From Roseivivax halodurans JCM 10272 (GTDB lineage Bacteria; Pseudomonadota; Alphaproteobacteria; Rhodobacterales; Rhodobacteraceae): a stretch of DNA of 64,000 bases. Location of the stretch: positions 1-64,000 of the forward strand of contig NZ_JALZ01000004.1 of the NCBI RefSeq assembly GCF_000521785.1. The letters run 5' to 3'. The notes below the pieces were generated by a model. It was not told the origin of the DNA. It saw only the letters and a list, made by a program, of their open reading frames with translations, and did no database searches. The translations under genes were made by a program, and so were the position numbers. This document shows positions 19,616 through 27,943 of the stretch, piece after piece; position 1 is the first letter of the stretch, and the number at the start of each line of letters is the position of its first letter.

Positions 19616-19706
19616 TTGCCATTGACCAGTCTGGCGGATGGTTTTTCTGACAGGCCGGCCCGCTTGATTTGCCGATGGTGTCCGATAGTAGAAGAATTGG
19701 CTTCGC

Positions 19707-20321
19707 CTACTCATTCACGGGCAGATGAGGAGCATGCTGAGCAAGCGTATCCTTCATGAACGCGAACATTTCCTCCCTGAAGTCCTGACGCTGTTCGAGC
19801 TCTGTTATGCGTGTCAACAGGGCCGAATTCCGTTCCTGCGTCTCATGAAGTTGGTCTTGCATCGCTCGCGCCGCTTCTTCGAGCGCGGCCACCTCTTCTG
19901 CCTGTTGATCGAGTTTCATCAGTAGGTCGCGGATTTGCGCACGCTGGTTCGCCAGATCCATGTCCTTCTGCGCGACCTTCTGTTCGTTGATACGACGGAG
20001 TTCATCATGCTCGCGGCCCAGATGCAGCAAGACCGCAGACTCCACGGTTCGGCTGATCTCTCGGACTGCGTTTCGGCTTGTTTCAGGCAAGGCAACGATC
20101 AGACGCGCGGATTGCTGACGTGCCCGCTCATCGAGAAGCCGCTGGACCTCCTTGTCGAGGCTCTGGACGTTGATCCCAGGCGGCACGTCGAGGTGGACGC
20201 ACATCGCTTTCTTCACAGCCTCGCCGGTCGGGGTATCACCGTTTTCCTCGACGATCCCGATGCCTTCGAGAACCTGCGCCTCGGTATACTTCGGAGGGCG
20301 GCCAGTTTTCTTCTCGGTCAT
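19707..20321 (-). CDS. KfrA-like DNA-binding regulator
   Basis: A 204-residue protein. An N-terminal helix-turn-helix region (GRPPKYTEAQVLEGIGIVEE onward) is followed by a long heptad-rich coiled coil (about residues 110-190) ending in ELEQRQDFREEMF. This is the architecture of KfrA, a plasmid protein that represses its own promoter and aids partitioning. ATG at 20321 is chosen because AAGGAACGAG lies just upstream; a longer reading from 20372 would run through the palindrome at 20338-20360. The gene converges on the defence operon and is downstream of, and co-oriented with, the helicase-like gene at 20443-22620. It suggests a plasmid or conjugative-element origin for this part of the island. 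Confidence 0.75.
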   Translation of the reverse strand: MTEKKTGRPPKYTEAQVLEGIGIVEENGDTPTGEAVKKAMCVHLDVPPGINVQSLDKEVQRLLDERARQQSARLIVALPETSRNAVREISRTVESAVLLHLGREHDELRRINEQKVAQKDMDLANQRAQIRDLLMKLDQQAEEVAALEEAARAMQDQLHETQERNSALLTRITELEQRQDFREEMFAFMKDTLAQHAPHLPVNE

Positions 20322-20337
20322 TCTCGTTCCTTGTTGA

Positions 20338-20360
20338 GTTTCGCAAAGTCTTTGCGAAAC
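20338..20360. promoter_or_regulatory. Perfect palindrome, probable KfrA operator
   Basis: GTTTCGCAAAG and CTTTGCGAAAC flank a single central base, giving a perfect 11+1+11 palindrome. It lies 17 bp upstream of the KfrA-like start codon and just ahead of the ribosome-binding site. KfrA of RK2 binds an operator in its own promoter, so autoregulation is the natural reading. Binding by this protein is inferred. Confidence 0.65.
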
Positions 20361-20442
20361 GGGGTTTGCCAAAGGTGCCGCTGTGGGCTGAAAAGGATGT
20401 TGGTCCTTTTGGCGCTACGAAAAAGAAAAACTCAGGCGGATA

Positions 20443-22620
20443 TCAGGCGCGGCAGGTCGCGTGCATGTCCGGCCATAGCCGGTGTGCCTGGTTCAGCGCA
20501 TCTTTTGGTGTCGATAGCACGACTGCCGGGATTGCATGGCCGCCGCCTTGCTTTCGGAGCGCAAGCAGAGTCAGCGGCCACCCATTCCGTTTGGAAACAC
20601 GATCGCAGAGTGCGACGAGGTGCTCGGTAGGTCGGCCACGGCGAAATCTCTTCGCTATCTCGTCTGTTCTGAAATCGCGGGGAAGGTCAGCGGCCAGTCC
20701 GCCGGCCGAAAGGCGCGTGCCGCGCACAGACCGCCCCCCCAACGCCCGCAGGGCCGCTTCCATCCGAACGTAGCCTGCGGGATCCGGCTCAAGCTCGAGG
20801 CCGCGAGCGAGCTGCTCGAAGGCGACAAGCCGGGAGATCGGAAAGCCTGGCAGGGGCAGGTTGCTGAGGATCACGACGCGTTTGCGGCGCTTCGGGGCAA
20901 CGAGGCGCAGCCGGGCGATCGCTTGCAGGGTTCCGCATTCGCGTGTCTGGGCGATGACGGAGTGGGCCCTGGTATCCGGGTGTGTGTGACATTTCGTCGG
21001 AGATTCTGAGCCGTCGTTCATCAGGTGGAAGGAGTTCTGTGCCGGAAGCGGGCCCTTCTCATGTGAGATGATGGGGAGCGGATCCTGCCCGAAAATCGCA
21101 CGTGCCGACCCTTCCATGTCGGAAACATCGGGCTGAAGGCGGCCTATCACGACGATCGTCGCGAAATCCTCGAAATCGTTGACACCTTGCGTTCGCGGCC
21201 CGAACCATCGAGGCACTGCACCGACGAGCGGTTGTTTCAGCCCGGCGTCATCCTTCGGAGTGATACCGGAGGCGTCTTTATGGAGCGCCCCGAGAACCGC
21301 TTTCGTGGCGACAACGAGCACGCCTGCTCCGGCGGCCCGGCCGACTTCACGTTTGAGGACGTCCAGCACGGCAGCGCGCCGCCCGGCGCCTTTTTCTTCG
21401 TCGAGCATCCACGTGTTGGAGAGTGTAAGGTCCTTGATTTGGACTATGTCCGCATCCGGGGGAGACTCGATGGCGATCAACTCCGCACCCGGTACAACCC
21501 GTTCTGTGATCTCCCGGTCTACGTCGGCATCGAGCAGCAGCATTGGCGCGTCGCGGGGGACATCCTCGGTGGTGAATATCTCGATCGACTGCCTTGATGC
21601 GCCATCGACGGTGGTCTCCGCCAGCCGCAGAATGTTGCAGCGACCGATGTCCTTTTCTGACAACAGCGAAAAGATGCGCTGCCGGCGCCGGGAGGCCAGG
21701 AAAGCCCTGCTATCGAAAGTGGTCACCCGGAATTTCTTCGCCGCCATATCCTGTGACGGGCTGAGCTCCAGATGTTTCCGCGACTTGCGCTCCATGTCGG
21801 CGAGACGGCTGATGCTGTCGGTTGTGAGGCCATCTCGCCGCACACGTTCGTAGAGCGGCAGATCTCGTTGGAGGCCGTCGACCACGAGGCCCTTGGCCCT
21901 GGACAGGGCATTGAGAAGCTCCTCGTCGACACGTGCCGGCGGAGCGCGCATAAAATCCTCGACGGAAATTTGGGATATTCGTGTCAGGGTCGGCCAGACC
22001 TTTTCATCCACGACCCGCAGCACGACCGGGTAATCGTCGTCGATCGGGGGGTGTACCGTCAGATATGCGTGCGAAAGGAAGACGACATGCGGTCCGGCGA
22101 CGTCTTTTTGCGCGAGATACGGACACTCCGATGCGCAGGACGACTGGACGAAATTTCCGTCGGCATCCGCTCCGCGACATAGCGCTTGCGTCACGGAGGG
22201 GACGAAACCGGCAATTTTCTTGGCCAGATCCGAGTTCTCGCACATCTGCCGCGATCTGTCCTCCGGCCGAAGGGCTTCACGGCCGCGGATCACGCGGCTC
22301 GGAATATCCGGCGCCAGTCGAAGGAACTCGCTGTGCGCCCTCTCCGCGAGATCGAGCGTCGGAACGTAGAAGAGCACGTGACCGCGCGCGAGCAGCACCT
22401 CCCCATCGCGTGCGATCGCGCGAAGCGTGGTCGCCGTCTTGCCGAGACCGGCCGTCACCTTGAGAGCGAGCACAGCGCAATCTTTCTCGGACGTTTCCGG
22501 AGCCGACGTGGCCGCTTCAACGAACCCGCCGATAATTCCGGAGAGCTTGGCGCGCGCGTCTGCGGGGGTGTGCCAGTTTGGGACAGTCCCTATCGGCTCC
22601 AGGGTCTTTTCGTGTTTCAT
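20443..22620 (-). CDS. Putative SF2 helicase-like ATPase of a mobile element
   Basis: A 725-residue protein I cannot name. The P-loop-like segment KVTAGLGKT has its lysine at residue 61. It is followed by VLFYVPTLDLAERAHSEFLR (motif Ia-like), VLRVVDEKVW (a possible DExx box) and QAIARLRLVAPKRRKRVVIL (motif VI-like with two arginines), an order consistent with a superfamily 2 helicase or translocase. A small cysteine group (CASECPYLAQK) precedes the DExx box and could bind metal. The start at 22620 follows AAAGGAG; the longer reading from 22710 is not supported. It is upstream of and co-oriented with the KfrA-like gene and divergent from the HTH gene. A role in element replication or DNA transfer is inferred. 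Confidence 0.55.
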   Translation of the reverse strand: MKHEKTLEPIGTVPNWHTPADARAKLSGIIGGFVEAATSAPETSEKDCAVLALKVTAGLGKTATTLRAIARDGEVLLARGHVLFYVPTLDLAERAHSEFLRLAPDIPSRVIRGREALRPEDRSRQMCENSDLAKKIAGFVPSVTQALCRGADADGNFVQSSCASECPYLAQKDVAGPHVVFLSHAYLTVHPPIDDDYPVVLRVVDEKVWPTLTRISQISVEDFMRAPPARVDEELLNALSRAKGLVVDGLQRDLPLYERVRRDGLTTDSISRLADMERKSRKHLELSPSQDMAAKKFRVTTFDSRAFLASRRRQRIFSLLSEKDIGRCNILRLAETTVDGASRQSIEIFTTEDVPRDAPMLLLDADVDREITERVVPGAELIAIESPPDADIVQIKDLTLSNTWMLDEEKGAGRRAAVLDVLKREVGRAAGAGVLVVATKAVLGALHKDASGITPKDDAGLKQPLVGAVPRWFGPRTQGVNDFEDFATIVVIGRLQPDVSDMEGSARAIFGQDPLPIISHEKGPLPAQNSFHLMNDGSESPTKCHTHPDTRAHSVIAQTRECGTLQAIARLRLVAPKRRKRVVILSNLPLPGFPISRLVAFEQLARGLELEPDPAGYVRMEAALRALGGRSVRGTRLSAGGLAADLPRDFRTDEIAKRFRRGRPTEHLVALCDRVSKRNGWPLTLLALRKQGGGHAIPAVVLSTPKDALNQAHRLWPDMHATCRA

Positions 22621-22707
22621 CTGCTGGCTCCTTTCGGAGGAATTGGGCGCCCGCGTTGTCGCGCAGAAACGCGCCTGATCACAGCTGCGTGAGGATTGGC
22701 GCGACAG

Positions 22708-22758
22708 CAATGGTGTCGCTGCCCAATTGATCCTTCTAATTCGGGCATGACACCATTG
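22708..22758. repeat. 10-bp inverted repeat in a divergent promoter region
   Basis: CAATGGTGTC at 22708-22717 and GACACCATTG at 22749-22758 are perfect inverted repeats 31 bp apart. They lie between the ATPase gene (leftward) and the tandem-HTH gene (rightward). The spacing of about four helical turns centre to centre suits two dimers of a regulator or a looped site; the HTH protein is a candidate binder. Confidence 0.5.
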
Positions 22759-22833
22759 AGGCTGTCTCCGTGTGTTTCAGAACCACGAACGCGGGGACTA
22801 ATTCCTTTTCAGGAACAACCTGAGGAGGAAAAC

Positions 22834-23202
22834 ATGCTTTCAGTTGAAGAAGTTGCCAACCATTTCGGCCTGCGACCGGACACGGTCCGGCGCAAGATCC
22901 GGGCGGGAGAGATCGAAGCGACCCGCATCGGTCGCGTCTATCGCATGGCTTGGCCGGATGTCTGGGCTTGCGAGGAGGGACCGATGCCGAAGCGTGCGCT
23001 GATCCGGCGCTACCAAGACAATTTGCTTGGCAAGAAGGTCATAGCCGGAGCGCTCCGCGTCAGCGTCCGCACCGTCGAACGGTGGATCGATCAGGGATTG
23101 CCGACGCGTACCGTGTTTGGGGCCGTCCGGTGCAATCCGCATGATGTGACGGACTGGCTGAAGTTGCGCGGGGTCGATCTGCCCGAGGGCTGGTGGAAAT
23201 GA
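22834..23202 (+). CDS. Tandem excisionase-type HTH protein
   Basis: A 122-residue protein with two helix-turn-helix units of the excisionase/MerR type. The first (LSVEEVANHFGLRPDTVRRKI) runs from residue 2 and is followed by the wing EATRIGRVYRM. The second (KKVIAGALRVSVRTVERWID) runs from about 71 and is followed by VRCNPHDVTDWL. GAGGAGG gives a strong ribosome-binding site for the ATG at 22834; the ORF continues upstream to 22696 without support. The position ahead of two recombinase genes suggests a recombination directionality factor or a regulator of the module. Confidence 0.65.
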   Translation: MLSVEEVANHFGLRPDTVRRKIRAGEIEATRIGRVYRMAWPDVWACEEGPMPKRALIRRYQDNLLGKKVIAGALRVSVRTVERWIDQGLPTRTVFGAVRCNPHDVTDWLKLRGVDLPEGWWK

Positions 23203-23275
23203 CGCGGCCATCCGCCGCACAAATGCGACAGGCGTTCTCCCGACACGAACAGGAGGATCCTGTCCATCGCACAGG

Positions 23276-23312
23276 CGTCCCCGAACATAAATCGGCGTCA
23301 TGTTCGGGGACG
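23276..23312. repeat. 13-bp perfect inverted repeat
   Basis: CGTCCCCGAACAT at 23276-23288 and its exact complement at 23300-23312 enclose an 11-nt loop. It lies in the 266-bp gap between the HTH gene and the first recombinase. No run of T follows, so it does not look like a standard terminator. A recombinase or regulator binding site, or an RNA hairpin, are the options. Confidence 0.6.
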
Positions 23313-23407
23313 ATACTGCGAAACGCGGGAAAATCGCGACAGATTGTGCGATCCGACCCGCCGGGCGCGATCTCCTTGAAGGACCGATGAGGGTCCGTCG
23401 CCCGCGC

Positions 23408-23445
23408 CCCGCGAGCCGCCTTTCCGAGTGAAGGCGGCCCGCGGG
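23408..23445 (+). repeat. GC-rich stem-loop upstream of the first recombinase
   Basis: CCCGCG and GCCGCCTT on the left pair with AAGGCGGC and CGCGGG on the right, with one unpaired base in each arm and an 8-nt loop. The hairpin ends 23 bp before the recombinase start and would lie in its leader RNA. It has no T-tract. Confidence 0.55.
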
Positions 23446-23468
23446 CCCCGAACCTGGAGATCGAGAAG

Positions 23469-25394
23469 ATGAAGCATGACAGAACATTGACCACCGCCGC
23501 AGGCCCAATTTTCCCGGATTTTCTGCAATGGGCAAAGGAAGCCGGCGAAAGCCGCGACACCATTCTCGAGATCGAGAAGGTCGCCACGCGGCTCGACCTG
23601 ACCGATGAGGAGCTGGATCTCATCCCGGCGGACCTCAGTTACTTCGAAAAGGTCGTTGCGGCGTCGCCCTATGGCGCGGTTTCGCGGTCGAAGAACCTCG
23701 AGGCGGCCCGCAATCGTGGGAATTCGCGCGTCCGCGCTGCTCTGGGCCGGTTTCTCGCCGCGTGCGGGCAACAGCCCTCGGACGCTGGTGCCCGCGCGAG
23801 TCATGACCGCGCGATCGACTTCATCGCCGCGAATGAGGGTTTCGTCGAGGGAGGGGCTCACTTCACCACAGGCACGCACAGGCCGTTCCTGCTCGTGCGG
23901 GCCCGCGCCCGACTGGCTCTGCCGGACCTGGACCAGGCGGAGTTCGACCGGCTCTGGCACGACGCGACCCCGGATGGGCGAAAATCCCTGAGAAAGTTCG
24001 CGCGGCGGGTCGAGGAACTTCGTCGCGGGCACAACTTATGGCCAGAGCTTGCCGACCTGCTGCCGCGCGAAGACTTCGAGGTGCCGGCCGTCTCCGACCG
24101 GGCGCGCCGATTACCGTGGGACTCGTTGCCCGCGGAGTTCCGTGCGGATGCCGAGGAGGTGTTCCGCCAGACCCTGCGCCAGCCATCCGACATGAAAGAA
24201 TGGGCCAGGGAGCAGATGCGGTTTGGCCGTTCGGCCGTCGAGATCGATGCGGAGATTGCCGCGCGCGTCGGTGACAAGAAGAAAAAGCTGCCCAAGAACA
24301 TCGAGACCGCGCTGGCTGGCTACCGGCAGGCCACGACTTGGCTCCTGCGCGAGAGCCATGCGCCGGAGACCGGGTTTGCGGGCCTCGGGACATTGCGCGA
24401 CGCGTTCACCACCGACGCGCTGGAAGCGGCCTGCGCCGCGCAGATTGCGCGGAGCGCGGCGTCTCCCACGCTGAAGGATGCGGACGAAAGCTCGACGCTG
24501 TGGTCTCGGTTCACGAACCTGACGACGATCGCGCGGCACGGCCTGCGCGACCCGGAGATCCTCGCACGGATCCGCCTCGTGCGGATGTTCCATGCGGACT
24601 ACGTATTGTCGCCGATCGAAATGACCGCAGACGCGGAGGCGATCTGCAACCGCCTCCGAAAGTCCCCGCATCTCGCAGCGGCCTTCGTAAACGCCCCCGC
24701 CCGGCTCGGCGACATCTCGGCCAAGGAACTCGCGACGGCATCGACCGACTTTGCAAAGGATCGTGCGCTCCGGCTGTCGGCTTGCGCCGCTGCCTACACG
24801 ATCCAGGTCAGCCGGGCGCTGCGGCCGGCCAACCTGTTCATGACCCGTCGCCGGGCGACACCGAGCTGCCCGCGCAACCTCACATGGATCGCGGACCGGG
24901 AGCACGCCGAGCTCCGGTTTTCCGGAGGCGAGGTTAAGAACGGGGAAACTCTGGTCGTCAACGTGCTCGGAGACGACGCCAAGGTGCTCTGGCAGTGGGA
25001 CAAAGTCGACCGGCCCAAGCTGATGAAGCTCCGCGGCCTCCACGAGTCGCCCTATCTGTTTCCGGGCACAGCCGCACCCCGATTGCGGAAATCTTCGCTG
25101 AACCTGCCCGGTGGTTGCATGTCCGTCGCATCGATCCTGGAGTTGTGGGATCTCGGCGACCGCCAGCTCGGGCTCGGGCTGACGCCGCACCAGTGTCGGC
25201 ACGCGCTTGCCACGCTGTTGCTCGCTGTCAAACCCGGTGCGTTCGGAACCGTCGCTTCGGTTCTCGCGAACACGGAACAAGTCGCGAAACGGCATTACGG
25301 GAAGGACAGCGGTGAAGCGGCGGCCGTGGCCGTGCGCGCCGCTCTGCTTGAGCGGCACCCGGATATTTTTGCGCGCATGCAACGGAGAACATGA
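23469..25394 (+). CDS. Tyrosine recombinase-like protein (first of a pair)
   Basis: A 641-residue protein, long for an integrase. The C-terminal 80 residues contain LTPHQCRHALATLLL (the H-x-x-R box) and ANTEQVAKRHYGK with the presumed nucleophilic tyrosine. The usual histidine of the LGH motif is replaced (VLAN). ALRPANLF upstream may hold the first arginine. The long N-terminal part has no recognised domain. The stop is one base from the start of the next recombinase, so the two are probably co-translated and act together, as in elements that use two or three recombinases. Confidence 0.7.
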   Translation: MKHDRTLTTAAGPIFPDFLQWAKEAGESRDTILEIEKVATRLDLTDEELDLIPADLSYFEKVVAASPYGAVSRSKNLEAARNRGNSRVRAALGRFLAACGQQPSDAGARASHDRAIDFIAANEGFVEGGAHFTTGTHRPFLLVRARARLALPDLDQAEFDRLWHDATPDGRKSLRKFARRVEELRRGHNLWPELADLLPREDFEVPAVSDRARRLPWDSLPAEFRADAEEVFRQTLRQPSDMKEWAREQMRFGRSAVEIDAEIAARVGDKKKKLPKNIETALAGYRQATTWLLRESHAPETGFAGLGTLRDAFTTDALEAACAAQIARSAASPTLKDADESSTLWSRFTNLTTIARHGLRDPEILARIRLVRMFHADYVLSPIEMTADAEAICNRLRKSPHLAAAFVNAPARLGDISAKELATASTDFAKDRALRLSACAAAYTIQVSRALRPANLFMTRRRATPSCPRNLTWIADREHAELRFSGGEVKNGETLVVNVLGDDAKVLWQWDKVDRPKLMKLRGLHESPYLFPGTAAPRLRKSSLNLPGGCMSVASILELWDLGDRQLGLGLTPHQCRHALATLLLAVKPGAFGTVASVLANTEQVAKRHYGKDSGEAAAVAVRAALLERHPDIFARMQRRT

Positions 25395-25395
25395 C

Positions 25396-26778
25396 ATGAA
25401 GAGCAGGCCAGACGAGATACTGAAAGATGTGCCGGCCGCGATCCGCCGTGCCATGCTGGAAGACGCGCTGCAAATCGAACCGGGCGCGGCGCAGGTGATG
25501 GGTCGTTTCTGGTCGGTGGTCCGGGCAGGCAAGGGCAGTCTCGCCATGCCGCCCACCGAGGCATACCGGGACGCGGCCGCTTCGGAATCGACATTTCGGT
25601 GTCTGCTGCGCGCGCTCGCGCAATACGCGCCGCATGTGTCGACTGCCTTGGCCAAGGTCGTCAGCGCGGAATGGTATGCCCGGCGACCGAAGCCGGCCGT
25701 GAAGGTCGCGCCGACTGTTGAGACGGCCATCGGTGCGGCCTGGCCCGAGACGTGGCGGCGGATGAAGCCGGAGCTCGACGACGTACGTATCAAGGCCAGC
25801 ACCAGGCAGCGCTACATCGCCAGCATCGATCGATGCGCCACGATCGTCGCGGAAGGTCTCGCGTCCGAGGCGCATGGCTTCGTCGCTGCGTGCGAACTGT
25901 CTGAAGCGTTTGTGTTTCACCCCGACCCGGAACGGCGCGTGAAGCCGGTCACGGCCGCGAACTACCTCGAGGGCCTGATTGCCTTGGGCGCGAAAGGTGG
26001 AGTTGCAAACGAGAGCCTGACCGCCATGCGGGTCATCTCGCGCGACCTCAAGGACCAGGCCGAACTGGCGGAGAAGAACAAGTACGAACGGCTGTCGCGA
26101 CTCATGGAACGCGGAGGCTATGCTCATGTCGCCGACAGGATCCGCGAACTCAGGGAACGCGCTCATGCCCTGCCGGCACATAGCGCAGCGCGCCGCCGCT
26201 GCATGCAGAAGGCGGTCGTCTGCGCGGTCATCATGAACAAGCCGCCGCGCAAGGGCGATCTCGTATCCTGGAGCTTCGGCCATCAGATCGTCCGTGAGGT
26301 CGACGGAACCTGGCGCGCCGAATGGGAGCAGGAGAAGACCCGGGCCGAGGCGGAAACGGGCGCGATCTGGCCCGAGATCTGCGAAATCCTCGACGAGTGG
26401 ATCCTCGACGGGCGACCCGATCGCCTCGTTCATATCCGCTACCAGGAGCTTGTCGACAACAACTGGTTGTCGCTTGATCAAAGTCAGCCCTACCGGAATC
26501 TTCCGACCGAACTGACCAAGGCCGCGATTGGCGTCCCCTCACACGATCTGAGGACCCTTGCCGCGGACTACATGCGTCGTCACGACCCGGCACACGCCGC
26601 CGATGTCATTGCGACCCATCTCGGGCATGGCACGCGAAGAGCCGGCAAGGCTTATCGTGCCGAGTGCAAAGGGGCGGCGGGGGAGGCGATCTGGCAAGGG
26701 GCGCGAAAGACCCTTGCGGCGCAGTCGGAAAAATCAATCGGCAAGCGCAAGACCCGGAACCGCGCGACGCATTTGTAG
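25396..26778 (+). CDS. Tyrosine recombinase-like protein (second of a pair)
   Basis: A 460-residue protein with a more standard catalytic end: PSHDLRTLAADYMR (H-x-L-R), THLGHGTRRAGKAYR with GH and the tyrosine. The central RRRCMQKAVVCAVIMNKPPRKGDL may carry the first arginine. ATG at 25396 follows the previous stop by one base; the open frame extends upstream to 25207 within the previous gene, so that part is ignored. It is unlike both its neighbour and the tRNA-linked integrase at 30723, so it is not a duplicate of either. Confidence 0.72.
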   Translation: MKSRPDEILKDVPAAIRRAMLEDALQIEPGAAQVMGRFWSVVRAGKGSLAMPPTEAYRDAAASESTFRCLLRALAQYAPHVSTALAKVVSAEWYARRPKPAVKVAPTVETAIGAAWPETWRRMKPELDDVRIKASTRQRYIASIDRCATIVAEGLASEAHGFVAACELSEAFVFHPDPERRVKPVTAANYLEGLIALGAKGGVANESLTAMRVISRDLKDQAELAEKNKYERLSRLMERGGYAHVADRIRELRERAHALPAHSAARRRCMQKAVVCAVIMNKPPRKGDLVSWSFGHQIVREVDGTWRAEWEQEKTRAEAETGAIWPEICEILDEWILDGRPDRLVHIRYQELVDNNWLSLDQSQPYRNLPTELTKAAIGVPSHDLRTLAADYMRRHDPAHAADVIATHLGHGTRRAGKAYRAECKGAAGEAIWQGARKTLAAQSEKSIGKRKTRNRATHL

Positions 26779-27083
26779 TTTCGCCATGGTGTCTACCTGG
26801 CAGCAAGCGCGGAAGAATTGGAAGAAGGGATCGGCCCCGATCAATCGCGGCCCCCAACTTCAAATTGCGCGCACGTGTCAACTCCGAAGAATAAAGGGTC
26901 GGCTTTCCGGAGCGTAAGCCCGCGGTTGGGCATGTAGCCTGCGCATTGGCACGTGTACTACTCCGAGTAGCTGACGCGCGGCAAGCCGCATGAGCCGAAG
27001 ACCAGTTTTTGGGTGTCTCGTGGGCTTGATGTCAGGTTCTCGTATCGCGGCGCTGGCGGAGCCTGAAACCCTCGCCTCTCATC
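26779..27083. other. Gap without a convincing gene
   Basis: Nothing codes convincingly in these 305 bp. There is a small perfect hairpin (CTACT-CCG-AGTAG) near 26960 and no tRNA or clear promoter. Together with the IstB relic that follows, it reads as scar sequence left by earlier insertions. Confidence 0.4.
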
Positions 27084-27341
27084 TCAAGGATGGACTTGAT
27101 GGGTCAGACTTTCGAGGATTGCAGTGACGACGACCGCGTCGACGATGAGGAGCTTCGGCATGGCGAAGTGCGTCAGCTTCTCATCCGGTTTCCCGCTCGT
27201 GTGCGCCTTGGCCAAGTCGGCCACCAGCGTCATGTCCGGGACAAAGCGCACGGCATAGCCCGCCACGATCATTGCTTGACCGCACGCCAACGGGGCGGTG
27301 GCGTGCATCCCTGTAGTGAATGGGAAAGAAAATAGCGGCAC
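27084..27341 (-). pseudogene. IS21-family IstB remnant
   Basis: The minus strand encodes a short piece that aligns by eye with the middle of IstB, the ATPase of IS21 elements: IVAGYAVRFVPDMTLVADLAK, AHTSGKPDEKLTHFAMPKLLIVD. Intact IstB continues LIVDELGYLPF, but here the sequence departs right after the aspartate (LIVDAVVV) and then ends. The P-loop region on the N-terminal side is also missing or scrambled. No istA is nearby. It is a relic of an earlier insertion. Confidence 0.7.
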
Positions 27342-27416
27342 CTCCGCTTCCGCGACACGCTCTTTCTGACGAGAGCGCGTCCCGGAAACGGAAGTGCCTC
27401 ACCAAGTGTCAAAACC

Positions 27417-27455
27417 GGCCGGCGAGACCCTCCCGCTGCTACCCGAGAGCCGGCC
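27417..27455 (+). repeat. Stem-loop upstream of a small gene
   Basis: GGCCGGC at 27417-27423 pairs with GCCGGCC at 27449-27455 around a 25-nt loop. It sits 23 bp before the next start codon, in the same relation as other stem-loops in this module. Confidence 0.4.
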
Positions 27456-27478
27456 ATAACACCCCCAGGAGAAAGGAG

Positions 27479-27943
27479 ATGATCCGGGGTCTTGACCGCC
27501 AAGACCGGCGGCGAAAGTGGAGATACAAAGTGCTCATTACTCCGATCAAATCCGAAACCCGCGGCTGCAACGTCGGCCTCGTGGCAGCCAAGCGCATCGT
27601 TCAGGACAAGGGTCCGGATTTCATGACCGCCGCTGAAATCCTCGGCGGCCCGGCCGCGCTTCGCAGATGCGCCCGCGTTTTTTCCGATATCAAGACGGCA
27701 GGAACGCTGTCCCGGCGAATGAAGCGGGAACTCGTCTGGCTGCATCGTCTTCTCACGCTCGACCTCGGCGGTGATCCCGTTTCCATGGATGCGGCGTGTT
27801 TCGCAGCCATCGAGCCTGACGATCCGCGAGTTCATGGCATATGCCGCGCGGCCGACTTTCTGGATGACCTGCTCGTAGAGATCGCGGCAGATAATCCTGC
27901 ATGCGACATCATTCCACCCTGGATCTCCCCATGCGCAGCATGA
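27479..27943 (+). CDS. Hypothetical protein
   Basis: A 154-residue protein I do not recognise. It is mostly helical by composition, with no signal peptide or membrane segment; the middle reads DFMTAAEILGGPAALRRCAR and the end is rich in acidic and hydrophobic residues. The start at 27479 is supported by AGGAG about 5 nt upstream. Its stop overlaps the next start as ATGA, so the two form a small operon. Confidence 0.6.
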   Translation: MIRGLDRQDRRRKWRYKVLITPIKSETRGCNVGLVAAKRIVQDKGPDFMTAAEILGGPAALRRCARVFSDIKTAGTLSRRMKRELVWLHRLLTLDLGGDPVSMDAACFAAIEPDDPRVHGICRAADFLDDLLVEIAADNPACDIIPPWISPCAA

